A stretch of 64,000 nt of DNA, from NCBI RefSeq assembly GCF_900537085.1, contig NZ_UNRE01000001.1, forward strand, positions 62,001 through 126,000, in the 5' to 3' direction. The DNA comes from Agarivorans sp. Alg241-V36. GTDB lineage: Bacteria > Pseudomonadota > Gammaproteobacteria > Enterobacterales > Celerinatantimonadaceae. The notes beneath the pieces are model-generated. The model did not search any database and had not been told where the DNA came from. It worked only from the letters and a program-made list of their open reading frames with translations. A program made the position numbers and the translations under genes. Of the stretch, positions 35,810 to 45,745 are shown piece by piece. Numbering within the stretch: position 1 is the first letter of the stretch; every line of letters begins with the position of its first letter.

Positions 35810-36844
35810 TTACTGTTGCCAATCCAAAATAACCTTACCGCTTTGTCCTGAGCGCATAGCATCAAAACCTTGCTGAAAATCGTCAACACTATAATGATGG
35901 GTAATGATTGGGCTTAAATCGAGGCCAGATTGTACCAAAGATGCCATTTTATACCATGTTTCAAACATTTCTCGGCCGTAAATACCTTTTATCACCAAGC
36001 CTTTAAAGATAACTTGGCTCCAATCAATGCCCATATCACTAGGCGGAATGCCCAGCATTGCCACTTTGCCACCATGGTTCATCAGCTCTAACATTGAGCT
36101 AAACGCACTAGGCACGCCCGACATTTCTAAACCTACATCAAAGCCTTCAGTCATTTTAAGCTCGGCCATAGTGTCTTTAAGTGAGTCCTTGGCAACATTC
36201 ACCACTCGCGTCGCGCCCATTTTTTGGGCTAGATCCAAGCGATAGTCGTTCACATCGGTTACCACCACATGGCGCGCACCCACGTGTTTACAAATGGCCG
36301 CGGCCATTACACCAATCGGGCCGGCGCCGGTAATCAATACATCTTCGCCCACTAAATCAAACGACAAAGCACTATGTACCGCATTACCAAAAGGGTCAAA
36401 AATAGCGGCTAGGTCGTCACTAATCTCGTCGGGCAATTTAAAAGCGTTAACCGCAGGAATAACCAAGTATTCAGAAAAACAGCCGGTACGATTAACACCT
36501 ACCCCAACGGTATTCCGGCACAAATGGGTACGTCCACCCCGGCAGTTACGGCAATGGCCACAGGTAATGTGCCCTTCGCCAGAAACGCGATCTCCTACCG
36601 AGAATCCGCGAACCTCTTGTCCAATATCCACCACTTCCCCGGCGTATTCATGGCCTATCACCATAGGCACTGGAATGGTTTTTTGTGACCATTCATCCCA
36701 GTTGTAGATGTGCACATCGGTACCGCAAATAGCCGTTTTATTTATCTTGATTAATAGATCGTTATGCCCAAGCTCTGGCATCTCAACCTGAGTCATCCAA
36801 ATCCCGGGTTCTGTTTTTAACTTAGCTAAGGCTTTAATGCTCAT
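35810..36844 (-). CDS. tdh: L-threonine 3-dehydrogenase
   Basis: 344 residues, a zinc medium-chain dehydrogenase: catalytic zinc ligands in [12 protein letters not shown] and GHEYAGEV, structural zinc in [18 protein letters not shown]-binding [21 protein letters not shown] and the family-specific [15 protein letters not shown]. It oxidises L-threonine to 2-amino-3-oxobutanoate, which the kbl product cleaves with CoA to glycine and acetyl-CoA. Its ATG overlaps the kbl stop by 4 bases (ATGA), so both are cotranslated. Confidence 0.97.
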   Translation of the reverse strand: MSIKALAKLKTEPGIWMTQVEMPELGHNDLLIKINKTAICGTDVHIYNWDEWSQKTIPVPMVIGHEYAGEVVDIGQEVRGFSVGDRVSGEGHITCGHCRNCRGGRTHLCRNTVGVGVNRTGCFSEYLVIPAVNAFKLPDEISDDLAAIFDPFGNAVHSALSFDLVGEDVLITGAGPIGVMAAAICKHVGARHVVVTDVNDYRLDLAQKMGATRVVNVAKDSLKDTMAELKMTEGFDVGLEMSGVPSAFSSMLELMNHGGKVAMLGIPPSDMGIDWSQVIFKGLVIKGIYGREMFETWYKMASLVQSGLDLSPIITHHYSVDDFQQGFDAMRSGQSGKVILDWQQ

Positions 36845-38034
36845 TGGATCACCCCTAAGTCTTTACCCACTTCAATGAAGGCGGTAACTGCATGCTCTAA
36901 CTGCTCATGTGAATGAGCGGCAGAAATTTGAGTACGGATCCGCGCCTGACCTTTAGGCACCACAGGAAAAGAAAAACCAATCACGTAAATACCACGCTCA
37001 AGTAGTTTGTCAGCAAAGGTGCTTGCCAGTTTAGCGTCGCCTAACATCACTGGAATTATGGCGTGGTCGGCACCTGCCAAAGTAAAGCCTGCTTGGCTCA
37101 TCTCAGTTCTGAAGTACTCAACGTTATCCCAAAGCTGCTTACGCAGGGCATCGCCCTCAGCGAGTAGCTCCAACACTTTAAGAGAAGCACTAACAATGGC
37201 AGGCGCAAGAGAGTTTGAGAAAAGGTAAGGGCGAGAACGTTGGCGCAACCAATCGATCACTTCTTTCTTGGCCGAGGTAAAGCCGCCTGATGCGCCGCCC
37301 ATGGCCTTGCCTAGGGTGCCGGTAATAATATCTACCCGCTGCATGACGTGATGATACTCATGTGTGCCGCGCCCATGCTCACCCACAAAACCCACCGCGT
37401 GAGAATCATCAACCATCACCATCGCATCGTACTTATCGGCTAAATCACAAATACCTGGCAAGTTGGCAATCACGCCGTCCATGGAGAACACCCCATCGGT
37501 GGCTATCAGCTTAAAACGCGCCCCCGCTTCATCGGCAGCTTCTAAGCATTGCTCAAGCTCCGCTAAGTCGTTGTTAGCATAGCGGAAGCGCTTAGCCTTA
37601 CACAAACGTACTCCGTCAATAATCGAGGCATGGTTTAAGGCATCAGAAATAATCGCATCTTCTGGGCCTAGTAAGGTTTCAAAAAGCCCTGCGTTGGCAT
37701 CAAAGCAAGAAGAATACAAAATGGTATCTTCCATGCCCAAAAACTCACTCAAGCCTTGCTCTAAGCGTTTATGAATATCTTGGGTACCACAAATAAAACG
37801 CACCGAAGCAGCACCAAAGCCATGGCTATCTAAGCCCGATTTGGCCGCCTCAATAAGAGCAGGGGAATTGGCTAAGCCCAAGTAGTTGTTAGCACAAAAG
37901 TTAACAACTTGGCCTTGTTCAACATCGATAGCGGCTTGCTGCTGCGAGTTAATCACTCGCTCATGCTTATATAAACCGTCATCTTTTACTTGTTGTAAGA
38001 GCTGAGAAATGTGTGCTGAGAAAGCGGCTGTCAT
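36841..38034 (-). CDS. kbl: Glycine C-acetyltransferase (2-amino-3-ketobutyrate CoA ligase)
   Basis: 397 residues of the alpha-oxoamine synthase family: [16 protein letters not shown], the [11 protein letters not shown] and [16 protein letters not shown] blocks, and the PLP lysine in [15 protein letters not shown]. It converts the threonine dehydrogenase product to glycine and acetyl-CoA. It is first of the kbl-tdh operon, in front of the hldD side of the core locus, the same neighbourhood as in enterobacteria and vibrios. Confidence 0.97.
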   Translation of the reverse strand: MTAAFSAHISQLLQQVKDDGLYKHERVINSQQQAAIDVEQGQVVNFCANNYLGLANSPALIEAAKSGLDSHGFGAASVRFICGTQDIHKRLEQGLSEFLGMEDTILYSSCFDANAGLFETLLGPEDAIISDALNHASIIDGVRLCKAKRFRYANNDLAELEQCLEAADEAGARFKLIATDGVFSMDGVIANLPGICDLADKYDAMVMVDDSHAVGFVGEHGRGTHEYHHVMQRVDIITGTLGKAMGGASGGFTSAKKEVIDWLRQRSRPYLFSNSLAPAIVSASLKVLELLAEGDALRKQLWDNVEYFRTEMSQAGFTLAGADHAIIPVMLGDAKLASTFADKLLERGIYVIGFSFPVVPKGQARIRTQISAAHSHEQLEHAVTAFIEVGKDLGVIQ

Positions 38035-38116
38035 GGCAAACCCTATTAAAATCCAGAATATTAGCTGAATTATAGTGTTTTATTTGGCAAATACAGCCTT
38101 AAATCTAAATTAAAAA

Positions 38117-38761
38117 CTATTCACTGCGTTCAGCACATTTTACGTAATGTTGATGCAAATCTTGGTAGATGCTTTGCGACTCTTCAGTAAAGTAAGGCCG
38201 CAAGGTAAACAAGATTTTAAGTACCCCTTGATACAAGCGCGGCTTGGTGATTTCCCCACCTTTTAGCTGTGCACTTTGGTAGCCAATCCACGCACCAATA
38301 ATAAACTTAACACTGTCGGCTAATTCAGCCATTATTGCGTCGTCGCCGCTTAGGAAGCGGCTCTCACGAAGCTGAAACAGAATATCTCGGCTCCAATTAG
38401 CTAACTCTAACTGTAAGCCTTGGTATTTCTCTTCCAATTCTGAGTCTCGCGCTAATAGTTCTAGTAAGTTGGCGTACATAAAACGAAAACGCCACATTAG
38501 CTCAAAACTGGCATCTAAGTACTGAGTTAAGTGCTCTAAGCTCAAACGTTGATCAGCGTGTGGCCGAAAGCTGTTTTCTAACTGAGCCACGTATAAATCG
38601 AAAATGCTGCGAATAATTTCTTGTTTGTTACTGAAATGGTAGTACAGGTTCCCAGGGCTAATGCCCAGCTCGGCGGCAATATGATTGGTGGTTATTTGTC
38701 GTTCACCGCGCTCGTTGAAGAGTTTTAGAGAAGTATGAATTATTTTATCTTTAGTTTTCAT
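38117..38761 (-). CDS. TetR-family transcriptional regulator
   Basis: 214 residues. N-terminal TetR helix-turn-helix: KDKIIHTSLKLFNERGERQITTNHIAAELGISPGNLYYHFSNKQEIIRSIF (about 4-54, quoted in parts: ITTNHIAAELG, GNLYYHF). The C-terminal all-helical domain has no recognisable ligand motif. It sits upstream of kbl on the same strand and divergent from hldD, so either may be a target. Homologues at this place occur in related marine genera. Confidence 0.88.
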   Translation of the reverse strand: MKTKDKIIHTSLKLFNERGERQITTNHIAAELGISPGNLYYHFSNKQEIIRSIFDLYVAQLENSFRPHADQRLSLEHLTQYLDASFELMWRFRFMYANLLELLARDSELEEKYQGLQLELANWSRDILFQLRESRFLSGDDAIMAELADSVKFIIGAWIGYQSAQLKGGEITKPRLYQGVLKILFTLRPYFTEESQSIYQDLHQHYVKCAERSE

Positions 38762-38917
38762 TTGGCTAAAAAGTTCTCAATGATATTACGTTGATACCTG
38801 CAAACGCTGCCAAAATCCAGTTTTTATTAGCTAGATTCAACTGGAGGCACAATTGCTATTCCCCTCGCCACAGCATAAAATCCTTAGATTAACGGCAATT
38901 TACGGAATGGCAGTATT

Positions 38918-39874
38918 ATGATTATCGTAACAGGTGGCGCAGGCTTTATTGGCGCAAACATTGTAAAAAGTCTCAACGAACAAGGCCATAATGACATCAT
39001 TGTGGTGGATGATCTCAAAGACGGCACTAAATTCGTCAATTTGGTTGACCTAGAAATCGCTGACTACCTTGATAAAGACGACTTCATAGCGCGTATCGTT
39101 TCTGGCGAAGATATTGGCGCCGAGTACGGCCAAAAAATTGAAGCCATATTCCATGAAGGTGCTTGTTCTGCCACAACAGAGTGGGACGGCAAGTACATGA
39201 TGGAAAACAACTATGAGTACTCAAAAGAGTTACTGCATTACTGTTTAGACCGTCGCATTCCATTCTTATATGCTTCTTCTGCCGCCACTTATGGCGATAC
39301 CGAGATTTTTAAAGAAGAGAAGCAATACGAAGGGCCGCTTAATGTATACGGTTACTCAAAGCTGCAGTTTGATAACTATGTACGCTGCTTGTTGCCAGAA
39401 ATCGATTCTCAAGTGGTTGGGTTTCGTTACTTCAATGTGTACGGTCCTCGTGAGCAACACAAAGGCAGCATGGCCAGCGTGGCTTTCCACTTAAATAACC
39501 AAGTAAATGATGGGCAAAACCCCAAATTATTTGAAGGTTATGACGGCTATGGCAACGGCGGACAAAGCCGCGATTTTGTTTACGTTGGTGACGTGGTGAA
39601 AGTAAACCTATGGTTCTGGAAAAACCCAGATCAAAGCGGAATTTTCAACCTAGGCACTGGCCAAGCAGAACCATTCCGTGCGGTAGCAGAAGCGGTAATC
39701 AACTATCACCAAAAGGGTGAAATTGAATACATTCCGTTCCCAGATCACCTAAAAGGCCGCTACCAAAGCTTTACTCAAGCGAATATCGACAAGCTACGCG
39801 CAGCTGGTTATGCAGAACCATTTAAAGACGTTGCCCAAGGGGTAGCTGAATACATGGCCTGGCTAAACAAGTAA
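38918..39874 (+). CDS. hldD: ADP-L-glycero-D-manno-heptose 6-epimerase
   Basis: 318 residues. NADP-binding [21 protein letters not shown] at the start, [22 protein letters not shown], the [17 protein letters not shown] block and the [12 protein letters not shown] catalytic tyrosine and lysine are specific to HldD. It epimerises ADP-D-glycero- to ADP-L-glycero-manno-heptose, the donor for WaaC/WaaF. A terminator follows at 39891, yet waaF starts 51 bases on. Confidence 0.96.
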   Translation: MIIVTGGAGFIGANIVKSLNEQGHNDIIVVDDLKDGTKFVNLVDLEIADYLDKDDFIARIVSGEDIGAEYGQKIEAIFHEGACSATTEWDGKYMMENNYEYSKELLHYCLDRRIPFLYASSAATYGDTEIFKEEKQYEGPLNVYGYSKLQFDNYVRCLLPEIDSQVVGFRYFNVYGPREQHKGSMASVAFHLNNQVNDGQNPKLFEGYDGYGNGGQSRDFVYVGDVVKVNLWFWKNPDQSGIFNLGTGQAEPFRAVAEAVINYHQKGEIEYIPFPDHLKGRYQSFTQANIDKLRAAGYAEPFKDVAQGVAEYMAWLNK

Positions 39875-39890
39875 TATCAAAAATACTCAA

Positions 39891-39910
39891 GGGGCGATAA
39901 GCCCCTTTTT
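39891..39910 (+). terminator. Terminator between hldD and waaF
   Basis: GGGGC / GCCCC with a 5-base GATAA loop followed by TTTTT. The stem is short, so read-through into waaF is likely. Confidence 0.7.
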
Positions 39911-39924
39911 AACATAGGTTGTTA

Positions 39925-40956
39925 ATGAAAATTTTGGTGGTAGGCCCATCTTGGGTAGGCGACATGGTAATGTCGCAAAGCTTGTACAAAACACTTAAAC
40001 AATTGCACCCAAAAGCGCAATTGGATGTATTAGCGCCAGATTGGTGTCGCCCCATGCTAGAGCGGATGCCTGAAGTAGATAATGCATTGCGCATGCCCTT
40101 AGGCCACGGTGATTTGCAGCTAACAACACGTTGGAAAATAGCCCGAGAACTAAAGCAAAATAACTATGATTGGGCCATTACCCAACCTAACTCTCTAAAA
40201 TCTGCGTTAATTCCTTGGTTTGCAGGCATAAAACAGCGAACTGGCTGGAAAGGCGAAAGCCGCTACGGCCTGCTTAACGATCTGCGCAGCAACAAGCAAG
40301 ATTTTCCGCTGATGGTGGAGCGTTATGTATCGCTGGCTCATCCTAAAGCGTCGATGCAATCGGCGGCTGTTCTACCCGCTTATTTGCACCCTCAGCTAAA
40401 AGCCAACCAAGCCAATCAACAACAGGCTTTGGCTCAGCTTGAATTAAACACAGAGCAGCCAATATTGGCCTTATGCCCGGGGGCGGAATTTGGCCCCGCA
40501 AAGCGTTGGCCAGAACAGCACTACGCTAAAGTTGCCAGTCATTGGATTGAACAGCGTAAGGGTCAGGTATGGATTTTTGGTTCTGATAAAGACCGAGCAG
40601 TGGGTACGCAAATCATCGAGCATGTACCTCAGGAGCTACAGCAACACTGCCACAACCTTGCCGGCAAGACCAAACTGGCAGAAGCCATCGACTTAATGGC
40701 ACTAGCCACTTTGGCAGTAAGTAATGACTCAGGTTTAATGCACATCGCCGCGGCTTTAGAGCTGCCCTTAATCGCCGTTTATGGCTCGTCGTCACCAAAG
40801 TACACGCCACCTCTGACTGAAAACACAGCTATATTGCATACTGATATAGATTGCCGCCCGTGCTTTAAAAAGACCTGCCAGTTCGGCCACTTAAAATGCT
40901 TAACCGAGCTAGCGCCTGAGCAAGCAATTTTAGCTATTACTAAACTACTGACTTAG
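39925..40956 (+). CDS. waaF: ADP-heptose:LPS heptosyltransferase II
   Basis: 343 residues. KILVVGPSWVGDMVMSQSLYKTLK is diagnostic of WaaF; LALCPGAEFGPAKRWPEQHYA and SNDSGLMHIAAALELPLIAVYGSSSP complete the GT9 donor-site motifs. It adds the second L-glycero-D-manno-heptose of the inner core on the cytoplasmic side of the membrane. The ATG at 39925 with AGG upstream is preferred to the TTG at 39919. Confidence 0.95.
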   Translation: MKILVVGPSWVGDMVMSQSLYKTLKQLHPKAQLDVLAPDWCRPMLERMPEVDNALRMPLGHGDLQLTTRWKIARELKQNNYDWAITQPNSLKSALIPWFAGIKQRTGWKGESRYGLLNDLRSNKQDFPLMVERYVSLAHPKASMQSAAVLPAYLHPQLKANQANQQQALAQLELNTEQPILALCPGAEFGPAKRWPEQHYAKVASHWIEQRKGQVWIFGSDKDRAVGTQIIEHVPQELQQHCHNLAGKTKLAEAIDLMALATLAVSNDSGLMHIAAALELPLIAVYGSSSPKYTPPLTENTAILHTDIDCRPCFKKTCQFGHLKCLTELAPEQAILAITKLLT

Positions 40957-40991
40957 TTACACTTACTTTATTTACTGTTATCGAGAGCCCT

Positions 40992-41924
40992 ATGAGCGCA
41001 AAGCCTCCGGTTATATCAATAGTTTGCCCCTGCTTTAACGAGCAAGAATCCGTGGGTTTATTCATCGATACCATGCTGCCAGAGCTCGAAAAAACCGAGC
41101 TTAGTTTCGAGATTATTTTTATTAACGACGGTAGTCGCGATAACACCTTATCCACACTCAAAGATTTGCAAAAACGACATGCTGGGATAAGAGTCATTAA
41201 CCTTGCGCGCAATTTTGGTAAGGAAGCAGCGCTTACCGCAGGGATAGATTTATCTAAAGGCCAAGTGATTGTGCCTATTGATGTTGACCTACAAGATCCA
41301 CCCGAGCTGATTCATGACTTTATCCGGGAATGGAACAATGGCTACGATGTTGTTGTAGCAAAACGGGTTGATAGAACCAGTGATAGTTTTGCCAAGAAGC
41401 TCAGCGCCGAATTGTTCTATAAATTTCACAATCGAATATCTCACGTAAAAATTCCGGTTAACGTTGGTGACTACCGACTAATGACTCGTAGAGTTGTCTC
41501 TGCCATTCAACAAATGCCTGAAAACCAACGTTTTATGAAAGGCATCTTCTCTTGGGTTGGCTTTAAAACAAAAATTGTTGAATATAAACGAGACCCTAGA
41601 ATTGCCGGCGAAACCAGCTTTAATGGCTGGAAGCTGTGGAACTTCGCCCTAGAAGGCATCACTAGCTTTAGTACTGCTCCGCTGCGTATTTGGCTTTATA
41701 TCGGTTTAGCCATTTCGACACTAGCATTTGTATATGGCAGTGCCATTGTTATCAAAACCCTATTGTTTGGTATCGACGCTCCTGGTTATGCATCGCTAAT
41801 TACTATTATGCTATTTTTAGGCGGGGTACAGTTAATTGGCTTAGGTGTGCTAGGTGAGTATATTGGCCGTTTGTTTATGGAGTCGAAACGACGCCCCATT
41901 TACATTGTGGAAGAAGACAACTAA
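40992..41924 (+). CDS. GtrB-like bactoprenol glycosyltransferase (family 2)
   Basis: 310 residues. GT2 catalytic domain (ISIVCPCFNEQESV, IIFINDGSRDNT, VIVPIDVDLQDPPELI with the DXD) followed by two membrane helices (IWLYIGLAISTLAFVYGSAIV; SLITIMLFLGGVQLIGLGVLGEYIGRLF). This is the DPM1/GtrB/ArnC class that moves a sugar from a nucleotide to undecaprenyl phosphate. Followed after 2 bases by a GtrA flippase gene and then a large membrane protein, it fits a Gtr system that decorates lipopolysaccharide in the periplasm. Confidence 0.92.
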   Translation: MSAKPPVISIVCPCFNEQESVGLFIDTMLPELEKTELSFEIIFINDGSRDNTLSTLKDLQKRHAGIRVINLARNFGKEAALTAGIDLSKGQVIVPIDVDLQDPPELIHDFIREWNNGYDVVVAKRVDRTSDSFAKKLSAELFYKFHNRISHVKIPVNVGDYRLMTRRVVSAIQQMPENQRFMKGIFSWVGFKTKIVEYKRDPRIAGETSFNGWKLWNFALEGITSFSTAPLRIWLYIGLAISTLAFVYGSAIVIKTLLFGIDAPGYASLITIMLFLGGVQLIGLGVLGEYIGRLFMESKRRPIYIVEEDN

Positions 41925-41926
41925 GC

Positions 41927-42328
41927 ATGTCTAACTTAATAACAAGGTTATTCAGTCTTCGCATTGCACGCTACGGCCTTACTGGCGGTATTGCTACCGC
42001 AATTCACTTTTTTTTAGCCCTAGCTGTCTTAGAATACTGGCCACAAGCTTTTGCTGTAGCTAACTTTATCGGCTTTAGCTTAGCCTTTATTTTTTCTTAC
42101 CTATTGCAAACTTGTTGGGTATTTCAGCATCAGCCTTCACTAAACAATGCCTTACGTTTTTTTGTGGTGCAAGCCTCTGCCTTATGCTTATCAATCTGGC
42201 TTTCATCCTTACTCAACGATTTTTCGGATATTATTAAAGTTGCGGTGGTTATTGTTTTACTGCCTCTTGTTACCTTTATTATCCACCGCTGCTGGACATA
42301 CTCCCAAGCAGAAGCCCAGAAATCTTAA
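41927..42328 (+). CDS. GtrA-family lipid-linked sugar flippase
   Basis: 133 residues with four hydrophobic segments and the GtrA pattern IARYGLTGGIATAIHFFLAL at the start and NFIGFSLAFIFSYLLQTCWVF in the middle. GtrA proteins are thought to flip undecaprenyl-phosphate-sugar to the periplasmic side. It is 2 bases after the GtrB-like gene and 20 before the membrane protein at 42349. Confidence 0.9.
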   Translation: MSNLITRLFSLRIARYGLTGGIATAIHFFLALAVLEYWPQAFAVANFIGFSLAFIFSYLLQTCWVFQHQPSLNNALRFFVVQASALCLSIWLSSLLNDFSDIIKVAVVIVLLPLVTFIIHRCWTYSQAEAQKS

Positions 42329-42348
42329 CTAACCAACAGAGCTCAATC

Positions 42349-43683
42349 GTGTATTTAAACCAACAAATAGAAAAACATTTTACTCTGATTTACTGGTCTA
42401 TCTTTGTTAGCTCTGTTGGCTTGTTACTGCTATATGCAAGCAACCAAATCCTCACCGGTGACCAAACTCAGATGTTATTAAAAGGGTATTTGGGGGCTTA
42501 CCACGGAACTTGGTTAAGCTACGGTAATGCAGCTAGTGTAGTGGGTAATGTACCTGGCTCTTTATCAGCCTTGTTGGTGGGCTTACCCCTACTAATATGG
42601 GACTCTCCTTGGTCACCGATGCTGTTGCTACCCATCATTCGTTTAATGTCGTTCTTCCTGTTCGACCATGTAATTAAACAATGCTTTAGCCCTGTAGTGA
42701 GAATCAGCTTTGCTGTACTTTACCTATTAAGCCCTTGGTTTCTATTCGACAGTCTTATCTATAACCCCGCGTATCTTTGTTTCTTTGCTGGGCTGCATTG
42801 CTGGTCTGCCTTCAAAATGCGCCAGAGCAGCTCATTCATTTACGGCTTTCTTCATGTCGTAGCTATTGGCTTAGCCATGCAAATTCACTACTCATGGCCA
42901 ATATTGGCGGCAATGTCAGCTTACCTTTATTATCGCGGCATCATTAAAATAAACTGGTGGGGTATAGTTGCCGGCGGCTTAGCTGTATTAGCCAGTCTAG
43001 TTCCCTATTTAATGGAAGTTTTCCACAACCCTGCAATTCAAGGCCAAGACAGCGACCGTTATATCGGCTGGGGTGCAGTAAATGTTTACCCCGTGCTCAA
43101 AGCTGCCCTTTACTGGCTGCGCTATAGCTCTTTTCTTTTCACTAATCGCATTATTGTCGATGCCAATTTTCTTTGGCTCACCGATATAGAATGGTTAAGA
43201 ACTGTCGTTGATTACATTTGGCAAGCAGTACTCTTTACGGTGGGTGGCATTACCGTCATTTGTGCCTGGGTGGTAAATAAAAAAGCCTGGAAGGTAATCA
43301 AACCTCATTGGCGAAGCAGACAGGCACTCAATTTAACTGCTTCAGATTGGTTAATGCATTACGCATTTTCTGCGTTCTTAGGCATTATTGTTTCTGCAAT
43401 GCTCTCTCCAATTATTTTTTCTTATTGGCATTTGATTATCGCCTTTGCTTTCGCCCTATTTCCAGTGCTGTACTACGCTGAGTATTGGCAACAAAAAAGA
43501 CCCGAAAGGCTCGCTAAAATTACAGCTATTGTTGCCGCCTATTTCTTAGTTGTTAACCTCGTCGCCAGTCATGACAGCAACAAGTACACTTATCTAATTG
43601 GCTATCAAGAACAGGTTGAAGCTTATTTAGAAGAGCAAGGTTTGTCTTTAAAAGATCTGGTGGAAGAGAACCAACATAACTAG
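42349..43683 (+). CDS. Polytopic membrane protein, probable GT-C glycosyltransferase (Gtr-type)
   Basis: 444 residues with about ten to eleven membrane helices and a large periplasmic loop after the first helix (GDQTQMLLKGYLGAYHGTWLSYG). An acidic residue in this loop, as in GT-C enzymes, could be catalytic. Its place after GtrB and GtrA suggests that it transfers the lipid-linked sugar to lipopolysaccharide, as serotype-specific Gtr proteins do; the sequence itself matches no Gtr that I recognise. The start is a GTG with AGAG upstream. The next gene, waaA, follows without a gap. Confidence 0.7.
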   Translation: MYLNQQIEKHFTLIYWSIFVSSVGLLLLYASNQILTGDQTQMLLKGYLGAYHGTWLSYGNAASVVGNVPGSLSALLVGLPLLIWDSPWSPMLLLPIIRLMSFFLFDHVIKQCFSPVVRISFAVLYLLSPWFLFDSLIYNPAYLCFFAGLHCWSAFKMRQSSSFIYGFLHVVAIGLAMQIHYSWPILAAMSAYLYYRGIIKINWWGIVAGGLAVLASLVPYLMEVFHNPAIQGQDSDRYIGWGAVNVYPVLKAALYWLRYSSFLFTNRIIVDANFLWLTDIEWLRTVVDYIWQAVLFTVGGITVICAWVVNKKAWKVIKPHWRSRQALNLTASDWLMHYAFSAFLGIIVSAMLSPIIFSYWHLIIAFAFALFPVLYYAEYWQQKRPERLAKITAIVAAYFLVVNLVASHDSNKYTYLIGYQEQVEAYLEEQGLSLKDLVEENQHN

Positions 43684-44940
43684 ATGATAATGCGCATTCT
43701 ATACAACATTTTGCTAGTGGTAGTTTTGCCCTTGGCGATATACAAACTTTACTGGCCGCGAGCTGGCAAGCCGTCGGTAGGCAAGCGTTGGCCAGAGCAT
43801 TTTGGATTGAGTAAAAAAGTATCAGCGGTTGATGTATGGTTGCATGCTGTGTCCGTCGGTGAAGTATTAGCGGCCATTCCTTTAATTACTCAATTGAAGC
43901 AGCAGCAACCGCAACTCAATATATTACTGACTACCACTACCGCTACAGGTGCTGAGCAAGCCCAATCCAAACTGGCGGATTTAGTCATTCATCGCTATGC
44001 ACCTTTTGATCTATGGCCGTGTACTCGCTGGTTTCTGCATTTACATAAACCCAAGCAGCTGTGGATTATGGAAACAGAATTGTGGCCAAATTGGCTACAG
44101 CTTTGTCAAAACCAAAACATTCCGGTATCGCTTATCAATGCCCGTATGTCACAACGCTCTTGTCAGCGCTATTTGCGCTTCAAAGGCTTTAGTCAGCGCT
44201 TGTATGGTCAATTAGGGCAGGTATTGGCGCAACATCAGGATGACGCACAGCGCTTTAATCAATTGGGAGTTGCAGCCGCCAACTTGGTGGTAACCGGCTC
44301 GATAAAATACGACCTGCCCGATACCCATGCCATACAGCAACAAGCAGAGCAACTTCGCCCCAGCTTGTTTAGTGAGCGCCTAATATGGATTGCCGCCAGT
44401 ACCCACAAAGGTGAAGACGAGCTAGTACTTGAGGTGATGCAGCAAGTTCGCAAGCAGCTTCCCGACAGTTTATTAATATTAGTGCCGCGACACCCTGAAC
44501 GCTTCGACCAAGTGGCCGAATTAATTGCTGCCAATGGCTTTGATTGCGCGCGTCGCAGCCAACAACAAAGTCCCGCTGCAAAAGATGCAGTTTATTTAGC
44601 CGACACTATGGGCGAGATGCTGTTGATGTATGCTTGCTCTGATGCCGCTTTCATCGGTGGTTCCTTGGTGCCCGTGGGTGGACATAATTATTTAGAAGCT
44701 GCTGCATTAGGTTTGCCCTGCATGGCTGGCGAACATGACTTTAACTTTTCAGATATAAGCCAACAGCTGCAAGCCTGCGGCGCGCTTAAGCTTAGCGCTG
44801 ATACAGAGCAACTGGCCAATTGGCTTAAAGCGTGGTTAAGCAGCGCTGAAGAGCGCAACAAAGCCGGGGACGCAGGCTTGTCTATTGTTAAGCAAAACCA
44901 AGGCGCTTTAGCGCGCAGCCTAGCAGCGCTTTTAAACTAA
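43684..44940 (+). CDS. waaA: Kdo transferase
   Basis: 418 residues. N-terminal membrane anchor (ILYNILLVVVLPLAIYKLYW), then WLHAVSVGEVLAAIPLI with the catalytic glutamate, LLTTTTATGAEQAQSKL, METELWPNWLQLC and the late GGSLVPVGGHNYLEAAALG block: WaaA throughout. It links Kdo to lipid IVA at the inner membrane. Because a Kdo kinase gene is next, the enzyme is expected to add a single Kdo. ATG at 43684 or 43690; its stop overlaps that of kdkA on the other strand by 4 bases. Confidence 0.95.
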   Translation: MIMRILYNILLVVVLPLAIYKLYWPRAGKPSVGKRWPEHFGLSKKVSAVDVWLHAVSVGEVLAAIPLITQLKQQQPQLNILLTTTTATGAEQAQSKLADLVIHRYAPFDLWPCTRWFLHLHKPKQLWIMETELWPNWLQLCQNQNIPVSLINARMSQRSCQRYLRFKGFSQRLYGQLGQVLAQHQDDAQRFNQLGVAAANLVVTGSIKYDLPDTHAIQQQAEQLRPSLFSERLIWIAASTHKGEDELVLEVMQQVRKQLPDSLLILVPRHPERFDQVAELIAANGFDCARRSQQQSPAAKDAVYLADTMGEMLLMYACSDAAFIGGSLVPVGGHNYLEAAALGLPCMAGEHDFNFSDISQQLQACGALKLSADTEQLANWLKAWLSSAEERNKAGDAGLSIVKQNQGALARSLAALLN

Positions 44941-45656
44941 AGCGCTTGTTGATAACAAGCCAAAAAATACTGCCAGTCAGACTCGAGCCAATGGCAGTAA
45001 CCAGGCTTTGCCTGCTCTTTTTCTAAAGAACGGTAAAAACGAGCAATGTTAGCTTGCTGCCATTTTTTTCTCGGTCGACAAATTCGGCCATTATCAAAAT
45101 CAATTAACCAAACACGTTGCTGGTCATCAACCATGATGTTACGTAAGTTGAGGTCGGCATGATAAACCCCAGCCCGATGAAACTGCGCAATGGTCTCAGC
45201 AATTTTTTGCCATAAATTTAAAGGGAGTCGGCGCTCGCTAAGCAACTTAGCCAGATCTTTAGCGCCACTTATACGCTCCAAAATCAAATCCGCTTGGAAG
45301 CTCAAACCTTTGCGTTTAACTCTACCGGCAATGGGTACTGGGGCTGGAAGCTCAAGCGCTTGTAACTTCATCAACAGTGAGAACTCTTTCCACACTCGAG
45401 TGCGCTGAAGGCTGGAATACAAATAGCGGTCATTACTCAATTTAGCGACTAAACCACCACGATGATAGTGGCGTAATACAAACTCTCGGTGCTCAAAACG
45501 AAAAAACAGGGTTTTACCTCGGCCCATAGCTTGGCCTACCACCGCTCTATTTTGTTGCCAATGTCGGGGCTCAAAATAAGCATCACTTACCTGCTGCCAT
45601 ACTGCCGGATTATAGAATAGCCAGCCGTCAGCGGTTTTCTGTTTTTCAATCTGCAT
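44937..45656 (-). CDS. kdkA: 3-deoxy-D-manno-octulosonic acid kinase
   Basis: 239 residues, matching known KdkA (about 240). Kinase-like motifs: VLRHYHRGGLVAKL, the catalytic HADLNLRNIMVD and the metal-binding WLIDFDNGRICRP. It phosphorylates the single Kdo at O-4 in Haemophilus and Vibrio type cores. The start at 45656 (MQIEKQKTADGWLFY) fits the family better than an earlier ATG at 45713. Convergent with waaA, with overlapping stop codons. Confidence 0.93.
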   Translation of the reverse strand: MQIEKQKTADGWLFYNPAVWQQVSDAYFEPRHWQQNRAVVGQAMGRGKTLFFRFEHREFVLRHYHRGGLVAKLSNDRYLYSSLQRTRVWKEFSLLMKLQALELPAPVPIAGRVKRKGLSFQADLILERISGAKDLAKLLSERRLPLNLWQKIAETIAQFHRAGVYHADLNLRNIMVDDQQRVWLIDFDNGRICRPRKKWQQANIARFYRSLEKEQAKPGYCHWLESDWQYFLACYQQAL

Positions 45657-45745
45657 AGTTATCGCTTGTGAAACAAATCTCAGCAATTTTACAACGCAAG
45701 CTGCAAAAAGCATAATACTTAAGAAAATCCGCCACTTTTGCCAAA

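Noticed and set aside
36294-36707. A 137-codon plus-strand frame within tdh.
   Set aside because: Low-complexity shadow of the zinc dehydrogenase; no ribosome site and no recognisable protein.
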